Below the pieces are notes generated by a model. That model saw nothing but the letters and a program-made list of their open reading frames with translations, was not told where the DNA came from and searched no databases. Positions 48,104 to 59,195 of a stretch of 64,000 nt of DNA are shown in pieces (within the stretch, counting starts at the first letter, position 1; each line of letters opens with the position of its first letter). A program made the translations under genes and the position numbers. The DNA is from Neoscytalidium dimidiatum (Eukaryota > Ascomycota > Dothideomycetes > Botryosphaeriales > Botryosphaeriaceae), in NCBI GenBank assembly GCA_037367355.1, contig CM074697.1:992001-1056000 (forward strand). The letters run 5' to 3'.

Positions 48104-51100
48104 TCACCGCATGATCATGCCTTGCTCCCTATACTCGGGATCGACCTTGCTCTGCTTGAACAGGCTCTTGCCCCTCAGCCACTGCCTGTACCTCTTGTAC
48201 CGCTTCTTCTCTCCGTCCTCCTCGATGACCGTCAACGGGTTCTCCGGCACGTCCAGGAAATCCCTATACTGGGCGAGCTCGTCCTCGCTGACTTCCCAGT
48301 TCCGGCCGTCGCCAGTCGCGCCGTTCACGCTGTTGACATACTCCACGAAATCCATGTTCGAGAAGTCGTCCGGCAGCTCCGTCGAGACGACGAGCGGGAG
48401 GTTGAGCGGGTGGCTGATGTACCGCTCGTATTCCGACGCCTCCGCTGCCGTTACCGATGGGTTGAGAGAGTTGTGGTGGAATTGGTTGAGCGTCCACTGC
48501 GTCATCTGAGACTTGTCGGCTGGCTTGAATGATGACGAGTCCGTGAGTGTCGTGGACGATTGCGGAGGGCCAAGCTCGAAATGAGGGTCACGCAGGATGC
48601 TCTGCTTTGCAGGAGATCCCTCCAAAGGAAGGCCCGGGGCGGATGGGCCTCGAGACATGGGCACGGACCCTTCGCGCATCGAGTCCTCTTCGCTGTGCGG
48701 ATCCAAAATGGTCACGCCCTTTCTGGTTGCGACCTTCTTATCGGCAGGTTCGACCTCGTGGGGGATATGTTTGCGAGGAGTAAAAGGGCTGAGGTCCTGC
48801 GTTCTACCACCAGCTTTCTCTTGGACTAAGCGGGGAGTGGTATTCATTTTGAACGTGAAGATCTTGGCAAGCGATGACAGCGCTAGAGGCCGGTAGTATT
48901 CCAGCCAGTAGTCGTCAAACTCTTCGGTCCGCTTGATCAATCCATCTGGCCCTGAACTCGTGCAAGGAGGCAGTGCTCGAGGCTTTAGGAATTCCGCAGT
49001 GTACCAATTGATGTAGTCCTTCCGCTTCTTCATTGGCCATTGCCTTGGGTCGGTGTGATGCAGGTAGTAATCTGTGGCCAGGTCCCAGAGCATCGGTTGA
49101 CCCTGTGCAAACTGGTAGTTTCCAAGAAAGAGGTTATACGCTTCTTGTCGCTGTGAATCAAGAAAAGAATTGTGATAGTAACGTTTGAAACTCTCAACCA
49201 TATCTCGGGAATGGCTCTGCCAGTGGTTGATCTTACGGTACGTTGCCATGGTATTGACCAGATGCGAACCTCCATACTGGATGGCGATGGTGTCTCCATG
49301 ATCATGGAACATATATGTGAAGATGTTTACTGCGTCAGAGTCATATTCGACAGTGTTGCCTGAGATAACGCCCAAGGCCTGCAACTGGCGGCCTAAGGCA
49401 CGCTTGCCGATGACGAATTGCGCTGCGTTCGTGCGGTCCAGGCAGTCTATGCAATTCGTCCGTGCCACACCATTCTGGACCTGCGGCATGTCCCTTTCAG
49501 CATCGCCGTTGTGGAAGAAACCGGTCTGTTGCAGCACGTCTTCTGCGATCATCTCTAAGCTCCCAATCACGTCCATGCCGCGCGTCTTCGAGGCCCTGCT
49601 CATATCAAAAGCCTTGTAGATGATCTTCTTATCCTCGGGCAGTGACTGATTCAGGTAATCGACAGCCCTCTTGAATTCATGCAAGAGTTTGGATTCGCGC
49701 GGGGTGCGCTCTCTTGCCTTGATCAGGTTAAGAACGTAGCACGGTGCGCCGTACCGCTCGAAAAGGTTGTCGAAGTGGAAGGCTGCGGCACTGTAGAATG
49801 GATCGACAAGGTTCAAATCGATATCAGGCTTGGGAGTCACACCGCTATTGTCCTGCGTCCAATACAACGGGATGCTGCCTCTGTGCTGGACGTACGACGT
49901 GTAGGTGGGGTTGGCATACAGGCGTGGCCCGGGTGCGTGGAATGACGTGGTCAGCAGGTCAGATATGATCTGCTCCGTCTCTACATCGTTTGCAACGTAG
50001 CCGAGGTCGTTTGCACCGCGCTTCAGAAACCGAGCACCAGCGAAGTAGCGGGACCGTCTGGCAATGATGGTGATGTAGACGCGGCGGCCGAAAACGTCAA
50101 GCGTGGACTGGTCGATGAATCCATGAATGATGGGGAGGCACCAATCATAGGTATTCTTGAGAGCGCCTCGAGCTGGTTCAAGAAGGTAGTGATTCCATAC
50201 GAACATCTCTTGGAAATCAGCCTTCGGGAACTGACGGCCTTTGTTCAAAGTCTCCCGTTCACGGATGATATTTTGTTGAAGGGACCTGGTGATGTTATAG
50301 GCATAACTGAAATAGAACGAACGCGTCAAATCGAGGTTATTGAGAATACTCAGAAACCTAGCCTCCTCCGGGTTGCGGTCCTTGGCGAACCGCGAGGTAG
50401 GCCCAGTGGTAAGCGGAATCATTTCAGTGCCGTCAATCTGGTAGATATAGTGACCTCCGAGCATGGCGACGGCAGTTCTCTTCGTGATGACCAACATGTA
50501 GTAGGCCTCGGTGAATCTGATGAAGCCCAGGAGACCCCAGGCGACGCATTTGAGCTTCAGGCCGCCGGAACCTTTGTTGCCCTCGTCGATGGTGTTGAGT
50601 AGCTGGTTCATGTCCCTGCGATCGTAGACGTTATCGTCCTCGAAGATATTGAGATGGCCGGGAGGAGCGGTACGATCGATTTTCAATATGCGGAACTGCA
50701 TGTCCAAGACGTCGGCGCCTACGAGGTAGAAGCGAGTGCTGGTCTCGTAGAGCGTGAATTTGTGCATCTTGTTGATGCCATCCTCGCCAACCTTCTCGTA
50801 GGCGACAGCACGGCTGCGCAGCATTTGGGCGGGGCTATTAGAGCGTTCGAAGGACTTTGGCTCGGCAGGCTCCTCGTCCCCTTCGTCGAGATTCACAGGG
50901 CTAGCGTCATTGGTCTTGCGGTCCTTTTCAGCGACTTTTTCGGCAGGTAAGAAATCGTTGACTGGCGGGATAATGGTGGGAGCCCTATCGGTGGCCAGGC
51001 CAGGGTCCAAAGTGACGGGCGGTAGTTGTGCGTCATCGCGCTGTTCCATTGAGAAGCCCGTGGGCATTTCGGACTTTGACTGCGCCGTGGCAGGCTCGAT

Positions 51101-51115
51101 GTCCTGCTGGTCCAT
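48104..51115 (-). CDS. fig4: Phosphoinositide 5-phosphatase FIG4 (SAC domain)
   Basis: Removes the 5-phosphate of PtdIns(3,5)P2 at the vacuole and endosome in complex with Vac14 and Fab1/PIKfyve. An uninterrupted frame gives 1003 residues, normal for fungal Fig4. N-terminal blocks HKFTLYETSTRFYLVGAD, FRILKIDRT and DDNVYDRRDMNQLLNTIDEGN are specific for the FIG4 branch of SAC phosphatases. The catalytic P-loop is NCIDCLDRTNAAQF (Cys about residue 555, CX5R-T). Other SAC motifs are RRSRYFAGARFLKRGANDLGYVANDVETEQI (seen in parts), SIPLYWTQD and FHDHGDTIAIQYGGSHLVNT. The C-terminal 300 residues are partly disordered, with KHIPHEVEP near their middle. The paired acidic N-terminus is poorly conserved in the family. 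Convergent with the MFS gene. Confidence 0.96.
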   Translation of the reverse strand: MDQQDIEPATAQSKSEMPTGFSMEQRDDAQLPPVTLDPGLATDRAPTIIPPVNDFLPAEKVAEKDRKTNDASPVNLDEGDEEPAEPKSFERSNSPAQMLRSRAVAYEKVGEDGINKMHKFTLYETSTRFYLVGADVLDMQFRILKIDRTAPPGHLNIFEDDNVYDRRDMNQLLNTIDEGNKGSGGLKLKCVAWGLLGFIRFTEAYYMLVITKRTAVAMLGGHYIYQIDGTEMIPLTTGPTSRFAKDRNPEEARFLSILNNLDLTRSFYFSYAYNITRSLQQNIIRERETLNKGRQFPKADFQEMFVWNHYLLEPARGALKNTYDWCLPIIHGFIDQSTLDVFGRRVYITIIARRSRYFAGARFLKRGANDLGYVANDVETEQIISDLLTTSFHAPGPRLYANPTYTSYVQHRGSIPLYWTQDNSGVTPKPDIDLNLVDPFYSAAAFHFDNLFERYGAPCYVLNLIKARERTPRESKLLHEFKRAVDYLNQSLPEDKKIIYKAFDMSRASKTRGMDVIGSLEMIAEDVLQQTGFFHNGDAERDMPQVQNGVARTNCIDCLDRTNAAQFVIGKRALGRQLQALGVISGNTVEYDSDAVNIFTYMFHDHGDTIAIQYGGSHLVNTMATYRKINHWQSHSRDMVESFKRYYHNSFLDSQRQEAYNLFLGNYQFAQGQPMLWDLATDYYLHHTDPRQWPMKKRKDYINWYTAEFLKPRALPPCTSSGPDGLIKRTEEFDDYWLEYYRPLALSSLAKIFTFKMNTTPRLVQEKAGGRTQDLSPFTPRKHIPHEVEPADKKVATRKGVTILDPHSEEDSMREGSVPMSRGPSAPGLPLEGSPAKQSILRDPHFELGPPQSSTTLTDSSSFKPADKSQMTQWTLNQFHHNSLNPSVTAAEASEYERYISHPLNLPLVVSTELPDDFSNMDFVEYVNSVNGATGDGRNWEVSEDELAQYRDFLDVPENPLTVIEEDGEKKRYKRYRQWLRGKSLFKQSKVDPEYREQGMIMR

Positions 51116-51740
51116 GGTGACGCTCAGCTCTTAATCTCCACTTTCCCGCGGTGCAGCAGGTCGATCGCTGTGATAGCACGTGCGGGATGTGCACCATCAT
51201 CGGTGAGGGCTCGGCGGGGGGGCGTGCCGAGTAAGCGACACCGTGGGAGCGATGCCGCGGGCGGGATGCGTCTGAGCTGGAGCAGGGGACGGCGTGGAGG
51301 GCACTCGAGACCGGCCGGAGTGCAGGAAGGCGGCTGCGACGGTCCTGATGCGCGATGCAGGGCGCGGTCGGTGTTGGGTCGCCCGTCACCGCCACTGCCA
51401 CACTGCGAAGCTTTCCTGGCTGTGGCGCTAGCCCCGATGCGGCCCCGTTGATCAGTCGTCGGTCCCCTGTCAACGCAGAAGAGGACCCTTGTATGTAGAT
51501 GCTCCATGATACCGGCAGCCACACGTCACCCCGTGCAGGGCAGGGAAAGCGGAAGAAGATAAGCGTAAATAAACTAGTGTGATTCCCATAAGGTAAGAGG
51601 GTATATAGACCCGCGAAAGACTCCTCAGTCAACTAAAGAAGATCGGTTGCATGACATGACCCTGAATAGACTTCCTGCAGGAAGAAAAGTAGACAAACTC
51701 CTCCCAACCGTTAAATTCCAATTGCGCGTCTTCTCCAACA
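51116..51740. other. Intergenic region
   Basis: 625 bp between two minus-strand genes: fig4 promoter plus the 3' region of the GH16 gene. GC-rich near 51200-51450, with chance frames only. Confidence 0.5.
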
Positions 51741-52993
51741 TTACCGGTGCACATCTGAGCTGTCGCTACGCATCCTCTGGTACTGCGACTTGTACTCGAG
51801 CAGTTCCTCCTGCTCCTTCTGCCAGTTGTCGTCCTCGAGCTTGTGCGCCTTGGCGCCCTGGCTGCGCTGCTTCAGGCAGTAGAAGATGAAGGCGCCAACA
51901 CACACGGCGAAACCGCCGACAGCGCCCGCGACAATGCCGCCGCGCGTGGCCGCAGAAAGCGCGTTCCAATGTCCCGAGACACCGTGCACGCCGTAGAGTT
52001 CCTCATAAGCCGCAGACGTACCGCTGCAGGAAATCGAGTCAGTCAGTCATATCCGAGACAGGCAGGGGTCACCCTGTTCCCCAGCGCCATGTGAAACAGA
52101 GCGATGAGAGCCCACTTACTTGACAATCTCAATGCTCTTGTAGCTTCCAGTGGTATCTCCCCACTTGTACTCCTTGCCCTCGCTGTAGTCCTCGATGTAA
52201 ACGTCGCGGATGATCATGGTGAAGGGTGCATCGTGCCAGTCGACCTCTCCGCCGGCCCACTCGACCGTACCCTGGTTGTTGTTGTCGGGATCGCCGCCAG
52301 CCCAGTTTCCAAGGCGCAGGTTCATCGGCGTCTGCGGAAAGTTGTCGCCGTTGTTCGCATCCTCGTACTTCAGCGTGCGGATCAGCTCGTCGTCGACCCA
52401 CCACTCGAGCTTCTCCTGAGTCCAGTCGATCGTGTAATTGTGCCACTTGTTCTGCGGGTCGTCGACCGGATGCCAGATAGCGCGGTCATAAGTCGTGGTG
52501 TTGCCCTTGCCGAAGTAGTTGGACTGCCAGTGCGTGTTGTTGCCGCCGATCCACTCGATGTCAATCTCGTCCAGATCCTCCGACTGCAAGACGATACTGC
52601 TGACAATGCCCTTGCCCTTCGAAGCCTTCATGATGATCTCGACGCGACCGAAGAAAATGAAGAAGTTGGTCATGATGGAGACAGAGTCACCCTGGCCATT
52701 GATGGTGAACTCGCCACCTGCGCAGCTGGTCAGCGAACTAGATGCGACAAGCTTGGCTGTGCAGGGAGGGGCCTACCTGTGGTGGTGAAGTCGACTTGAC
52801 CTGCAGTGGAATTCCATAGGTCCGAGTCGGTTTGCGTCTTGTTCCAGTGGAAAGTAGCATTTGTGCTCAGGGCCGGGTTGTTGGGGCAGTCTGTCTGGTT
52901 GAGAGGATTGCAGGAAGTCCAGGTCTGGGCGAGAGCCCGGGGAAGAATAGAAGTTGCAAGCCCGACGAGGGCGAAAGAGCGTGGGAAGTACAT
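51741..52993 (-). CDS. GH16 Crh-type chitin-glucan transglycosylase with a membrane anchor
   Basis: Cell-wall enzyme of the Crh1/Utr2 group, which links chitin to beta-1,6/1,3-glucan. Exons on the minus strand are 52993-52777, 52717-52120 and 52023-51741, encoding 365 residues. A signal peptide (MYFPRSFALVGLATSILPRALA) precedes the CNPLNQTDCPNNPAL cysteine region. The catalytic GH16 motif DEIDIEW is at residues 122-128 (nucleophile and acid-base glutamates 123 and 127), followed by GGNNTHWQSNYFGKG, KWHNYTIDWTQEKLEWWVDD and MNLRLGNWAGGD. The third exon adds one transmembrane helix (about 301-323: GIVAGAVGGFAVCVGAFIF) and a charged 42-residue tail. No GPI-type C-terminus is present, unlike classical Crh1 and Utr2. 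The CX(n) chitin-binding module of Utr2 is also absent. Confidence 0.92.
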
Positions 52994-54473
52994 GATTAAT
53001 GCAGCTGTGGCTAGTGAGCGGTGGCGGCCTGCGGGCGTGAATGAACGATCGGCGCGGGAACCAGGCGCGGTGGAGGTCAGCTGCAGGTAAGGAACGTCGA
53101 CAGCGCAGATTAAAAGGAATGGCAGTGCAAGCGCGCACTGAAAGCTGCAGAGACTCGCGCAGCAAGAAGGGAGGCGGAGGCGCGATAGAAGAGGGCGAGG
53201 GTGGTGGTGCAGAGGCACGGACTTAGCGAGTCGAGCGCGGGCGAGGGATGGCCCGGCATGAAACGAGCGGGCTCTCGGCGGCGAAGATTAAGGGGAAAAC
53301 GCCAACTGCGAGTCCAAGCCTCACACGCCCGCCTGTGCTAGCAACTCCCTCCACCCACCAGCCTGCGGCAGCTCCCGCCGTGGAAAAGCCTGCCGCGGCG
53401 GGGAGCCCTGAATACGAACAAGCCAGTCCACTGCGGAGCTGCCATGGCCGCGGCGTGTGTGATCGGCGCCTCGTGAGAGGAATTCTGTGTCGCCGCGTGC
53501 CAGACGCAGAGGTGTTGCAGACCTGCCGAACCGGGCAGCCAAAACGGCGCTCCGAGCCCATGCGGAGTCGCGCCCAGGGGGGGCTGCTGCATAATGCACC
53601 AAGCAGCTTCCAGCATCTCTCGCCTATCCGCTTAGTCGGCCTTTGACTCGCCGTCGTCTGCGCCAGCCCGATCACTTGTGGATCTATTGACTCTTTCGGA
53701 CTGTCCGTCCTTCGGCAGTGACGTTGGATTTAGGCCCCTTATCCGCCTCCGGCTCCCGAAAAATGCTTGTGTTGCGCCACGACCACCCCTCATGTCCCTC
53801 CTATTCCTCTCCCTGGAACCAATAGGAGCCGCCTTCACCGCCCAACCTGCAGAAGCGCCCCAACGACGTCCACTTGTTTGCTCGTGTAAGTATTTAGATC
53901 GTCGGATGCGCCAGGATTTGCCGTGTAACCGCAAGGCCAGCCGCTGGTGCTTCCAGTGCTGCTGCGCTGTGACCTCACTGATTTGTTGGTCAATCCACTG
54001 GATGTCACCCAAGTCCTTGGTAGTCCTTGGTCCGCGACGAGGCCGAGCTTGACAGCCCATTTTCTTCCTCCGCCTTGCCGAGAAGGGTTCATCTCCGCAG
54101 AGCCCAAGGCTTGAATTGCCGGCCCCACGCAGCCCTAGTTATATTTATCGTCAGCATTTCGGACCGTTTCCCTCTGTGGCCGTGCAATATCTCGCCAGTC
54201 CGCCGCCAGGCCTCATGATGGCTCAGACTTGCCTTTGCTTGATCAACGACTTGCGCCTCTCCCGCTCGCTGACGACAGCAATACCCGGTTATCCTGCATT
54301 GGATGCGGAAAACGCAGGGTTGCTGGCCGAACAAGCGTCTAGAGGGCGCGCCATCTCACAAGTATCTGTGATGGACGAGCCGCGCACGTGCGCTCTCGTC
54401 CAATCATCACCACCATCATGAAGGGGCTTAACCGAGAAATCGAGAATTCATGTTCCCAAAATACACTCACCAT
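52994..54473. other. Intergenic region
   Basis: 1.5 kb between two minus-strand genes. Frames of 90-160 codons occur on both strands (for example minus 53632-54060), but none has a recognisable domain. The part next to the GH16 gene will be its promoter. I support no gene here. Confidence 0.45.
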
Positions 54474-56287
54474 TTATTTTATCGTTTGCGTCCCCTTTAC
54501 CTTTCCAACCTCCATTTTGGCCGTGCGAGCTCCGAATTGAATCTGCATTTCCATAAGCACTCAGCAGGGCCAGAAGACCGAGACAAAGGGGACCTACAGC
54601 GCGCTTCTTCTCGACCGCGAGCCGCCTCATCCCCAAACTCCAAGCGAGTAGGCGGAGTACCTTTTTTCCAGGCTCAATCACCTCACTTCCAATCGCCTCT
54701 TCTGGCAGAGGTTGACCAAATCCGGTCTTTTCCCACACGGGTGCATGTAATGCCCACCCGAGCAACTCTTCGTCAAGATACGGAAATCGCGCTTCTTTCC
54801 TCCAATTCGATATGACACGATCGTCGCGGCCCAGGTTTCGCTTGCCAAGCCGATTGATATCCAGTTCAAGCTCGTCAACGAGGCCAGTGAAGCTATTGCG
54901 AGAGAATGCCGTGGCATGGCGTTGGTATCCACCGAAAAGCTCGTCTGCGCCCAAGCCGGACAAGAGAATTCTAGCAGGGGTTACATATTCAGCTACTTTA
55001 CTGTCGCCCACCTTGGCGGTACCAACGCCACGAGAGGCGAAGTAGAGGGCATACGAAATGGACAGGTCCATCTCGGTGTTATGCGGATGCATGAGCGTCA
55101 CGACCGTGTCGCGATGAGATAATGTCTCCACATAGGGCACGTTGATTTCAACAAACCTCCAAATTCGCTCTGGGCATACTTCGCACAGTTCAGCATAAGA
55201 AGCTCTACCGGTAATTCTGTCCGGGCAGAGCTCATAGGGCGAAACGGAAGACCCGCTCTTATCGTTGTGGGGACGATGGATACGAGGGTTTTCGAATGCC
55301 ACGTTGAGCAGATCAACCGGCTCGGAGGACGGCAATATTTCGTGCGCCATACGCGCAAGGACGGTGCAGTCAAGGCCACCAGAGAAGAGGATAGCGATCG
55401 TTACTTGATTCTGATCTTTGGTCATGCCATTACGAGGTTGCAGTGGCAACTCCCTCTGCAGCCGGAGTTTGAGTGACCTCGTGAGGTGATCCTTCAGTGA
55501 GTGCACAGAGTGGGAATCCTCGGTGAGCAAGGGCGGGCATTCAGGAACTGTTCTATTAAGTGAAGGGTATGGCAGCACCTAACCCCGCGCTTAGTCGACC
55601 CAGCCCCGGGGAAATCTTCCGGCAGAAAAGTGAACTTACCAACATTGGGCTGTCGACATTCCCGGCGCCTGCGTAGACGTACGGCACTTTCTTGACCTGG
55701 AATTTGGAAGGCGGTGAAGCGTCCAAATCGACCATGTAAATGCCATCAGCCTCGACCTCGCGCCAAAAATCGCTCACGTGGCTGTCACATATGCTGGACA
55801 GAATGAAGCCTCTATCGTTGGTTGTGCTATAGAGTAGCGAACGGCGACCGAGGCAATCTCTGCCGTAAAATAGACGGCGGCGGAGCGCATCATAGAACAC
55901 GAAGGCGTAAGGGCCGCGGATGCGGGAAATGCACTCGACGATAGCGATGGACGGGTCGGATGGATTTTGACCGCATGCGTCCCGGAAAAGATCAAAAACG
56001 GCTTGCGAGTCGTTGCCGGTCACGGGCTGGTTGTCGATCTCCCAGGCCTCTCCATTCCAGCAAAGGATCGAGCCGGAGCATTCGTCCAGCAGCGGTTGCG
56101 GAACCAGGTTGAATCCCCGCAGAGCCAAGACAGTGGAGCGGAAGTGCGCATGCACAGGAGCGCGAGCGTCAATCGTGCGCTCTATGCTTCTAGAGCAGTC
56201 AGGACCCCTGTTGTCGAGAAAGCGTTCGGTGCCTGGGTCGGGTCGGACATGCTGGTGGTGGCTGAGTGAGGCAAAGATGCCGCACAT
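54474..56287 (-). CDS. Asparagine synthetase domain-containing protein (ASNSD1-like)
   Basis: Two-domain protein like asparagine synthetase: N-terminal class II glutaminase and C-terminal synthetase fold. Its reaction is not established in this subfamily. Exons on the minus strand are 56287-55640, 55578-54598 and 54542-54474, giving 565 residues. The start MCGIFASLSHH places the glutaminase Cys at residue 2; NRGPD, LDECSGSILCWNGEAW and RIRGPYAFVFYD follow. The synthetase half has the PP-loop-like FSGGLDCTVLA, in which Cys stands where asparagine synthetases have Ser, then GLGADELFGGYQRH and FPYLDEELLGWALHAP. The last 23-codon exon (IQFGARTAKMEVGKVKG) matches the family C-terminus. I chose the start at 56287 because the catalytic Cys must follow Met1; the longer open frame to 56404 is ignored. 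Divergent from vps9. Confidence 0.92.
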
Positions 56288-56620
56288 TGGAATGGAGGGG
56301 AGGAGGAGAGGTGCAGGCTGTGGGCTGCGGGCAGAAAATAAGTAGATGCAGGGCAGCGGAGTGTCTGGCCGCGACCCTCGGCGCCCGCGCATGACGAAGC
56401 CCAAGGCGGTGGAAGTGCGCTAAGACCTGCGTCGCCAAACCACCAGCAACAGCACCTTATCGACTCCTCCAACTCCCTAGAAGACCAGCTCTCTGCCCAG
56501 CGCCGCCAACTTTCCGCGCCATACGCCTGCCTCTCGACCTACCCTTCCCAGCCACCGCATGAGATCTGTCCGCTCCGCACCCTGAGCTTCTGCCCCGCCC
56601 AGCTGCCCGCATCGCAGCTT
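56288..56620. promoter_or_regulatory. Divergent promoter of the ASNSD1-like gene and vps9
   Basis: 333 bp between divergent starts. The vps9 side (56500-56620) is C/T-rich, as in fungal leaders. No specific motif recognised. Confidence 0.45.
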
Positions 56621-59195
56621 ATGTCTCCCCCGGAGCTACTCGCTAAACCCGAAGACCAGTCTTCTACTACTGTCCCTGCTGCCCCGTCCCCGCAGCCTGA
56701 GGAGACTTCCGATAACCCCATCCTAAAGCCTGATCATGCCGAGTCCGAAGACCACAAGTCCGTAACGCCTCCTGCCGCAGACTATAATCCCGGCGAAAAG
56801 GATACAGAGCATCCAGCATCCGGCTCTATTGAGACTGTCGAAAATGGCGCCAAAGCTCCCGATATCTCTGCTGAGCCTCCATCAGCCCATATGAAGTCGC
56901 TCTCTATCACTGCGCCGCCTGCAGCTTCCGCCGACATCCAATCAGTCGACAGGGTGCACTCTCCGTCGCCGCCGCCCCCTCCAGCGAAGGATGAGAAATA
57001 CCTGATGCCCAGACAGGACCCTCCTTCCGCTCCGCAATCACCCACCGCAGCTGGATTTGCCCCGCAAGACTATGAAGCTGCCACGTTCAGTGAGAAGGAT
57101 GATACGGCTGACAACGCCAATACTGTTGGCACCGGCGAAGAGTCACGATCAGAAATACAAAGCATCATGGATCAGTTCGGTGAAGGCGTTGAAGGCCCTG
57201 GTATGGAAGAGATCATGTCTCCCAGGTTGGAAAAGGCCAACCCCATGTTTGGCCAGCCTCAGGCCTTCCCACCTCGGAGATCCAGTCTTCTACCGCCCGA
57301 TGCCAATATTTCTCCTGCTCAGGGTAGCACTGAAATCTCGCCATTATCCCCAGTCATACAATCTCCATTGCCTCCTGGAATTTCATCCAGCAGCTCGATT
57401 CCTAGTCCCGCACTGGACAAAGCTCCAGCTCCTAGTCCGGTCCCATCACACCCCCATTCTATCTACAAGCCTCCGCCTCCGGAGCCCGATCCTGAACCTG
57501 ATCTCCCATTCGATTTCCACCGGTTCTTAGAACAACTTCGTCACCGCACTGCCGATCCAGTCGCAAAATTTCTCCGGTCTTTCTTGTACGAGTTCGGAAA
57601 AAAGCAATGGATGGTCCACGAGCAGGTTAAGATCATAAGCGATTTTCTTGAGTTCATAAGCAAGAAAATGGCACAATGCGAGGTCTGGCGCACTGTTTCA
57701 GATGCTGAATTCGATAATGCGAGAGAAGGGATGGAGAAACTGGTCATGAATAGGCTGTACTCTCAGACCTTCTCGCCCGCCATACCTCCACCAGAGCCTA
57801 TATTCGGCAAGGGTCGCAGAAGGGGTGGGACATCAGGTCCTGGGAGGAGAGGTCAACATCAGGAGGATGTCGAGAGGGACGAGGTTCTTGCTCAGAAGAT
57901 CCGAATCTACAGCTGGGTCAGCGAGCAACATCTTGACATCAAGCCAGTGAACGAGAAAGGAATGAAATTCCTAAAGTTAGCCCAACAAGGTACATGATAG
58001 GCATTGCCATTTTCAAAACCGGAAGCTAATCTGTCGTACCAGAACTTCTAAAGATCAAAAATTACCGTGCTCCACGGGATAAAGTCATATGCATTCTTAA
58101 TTGCTGCAAAGTCATTTTCGGTGAGCAATACGACGATATTATAGGTGCTACTTTGACTGATGTTGTCAGGATTCCTGCGAAATGCACAATCAGACCAGTC
58201 AGCAGATTCTTTCGTTCCCTTACTCATTTTCACTGTCCTTCGAGCGAACCCAGACCACCTGGTATCCAATGTTCAATATATTCTTCGTTTCCGTAACCAA
58301 GAAAAGCTTGGGGGCGAAGCAGGTTACTACATTTCATCCTTGGTGCGTTCTCTTAAATACTGTCCGGCACTTATGCTGACATGAATTTTCAGATGGGTGC
58401 TATCCAATTCATCGAAAATCTCGATCGAACAAGTCTGACGATCACTGATGAAGAGTTCGAAAGAAATGTGGAAGCAGCCGTATCGGCCATTGCAGAGAGA
58501 AATTCCTTGGATGAGCAACGACAACGACCCCAAACCCACAATCGGCATCCATCGCCCGGCGTGCATATTTCCGAAAAGTCGTCGATCAGCAGACCCGAGG
58601 TAACTCCAAGAAATTCCCTTGATGCAGAACGGGCACCCGCAAGAGCGTCCTCGTCGCGAGGCGGATCGGGTGCAGGCAATGGGCAGGACGGCGAAGAGGA
58701 GAACGCAGCCGTAGCTGGCCTTTTGCGGACGATACAACGTCCGCTGTCGACCATCGGGCGCATCTTCTCAGACGACAACATCTCCGAGAAGCCGAGCTCG
58801 TCGCAGCCTGCCTCGACGCCCCAGCCCGGCAACACGCCGCCCCGCTTGACACCCGTCCGCACGAGTAGCGAGGATGCGCGCCGAACCGCGGAAAGGAGGA
58901 GTCTCGAGCAGCGACAGGCATTTAGTGCCGAAGACGCCGCCGCTAGACAAGCAAGTGCGGAAGCTGAAGAAGCGCGTAGGATACAGCGGCAGGAGCATCG
59001 TGTCGTAGTCGAGACGCTAGCGGGCATGTTCCCGGACCTTGATCGGGACGTCATCGACGACGTCGTCAGGATGAAGGAAGGCCGGTGAGTACACAAAACC
59101 GATCCCAAATGTGACATCTAGGACACGACCAACTGATTCAATTCTTGCAAAGGGTCGGACTGGCTGTTGACGCTTGCCTGGCTTTAAGCAATTGA
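56621..59195 (+). CDS. vps9: Vps9-domain Rab5 guanine nucleotide exchange factor with CUE domain
   Basis: Activates Rab5/Vps21 GTPases on endosomes in vacuolar sorting; the CUE domain binds ubiquitin. Exons 56621-57989, 58043-58120, 58170-58342, 58393-59084 and 59153-59195 encode 784 residues. The first 300 residues are Pro/Ser-rich and disordered. The helical bundle begins DFHRFLEQLRHRTADPVAKFLRSF, and the VPS9 domain has QKIRIYSWVSEQHLDI, NYRAPRDKVICILNCCKVIFG, ADSFVPLLIFTVLRANPDHLVSNVQYILRF (in parts) and GEAGYYISSLMGAIQFIENLD. The C-terminal CUE domain is VVVETLAGMFPDLDRDVIDDVVRMKEGRVGLAVDACLALSN, given here by its ends: it starts at VVVETL and finishes at LALSN. The last coding exon is only 43 nt. 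The domain order is that of yeast Vps9. Confidence 0.94.

Noticed and set aside
47847..48509. Plus-strand frame of 220 codons
   Set aside because: Mostly antisense to the C-terminal part of fig4.
53632..54060. Minus-strand frame of 142 codons
   Set aside because: No recognisable domain, no splice partner, overlapping open frames on the plus strand.
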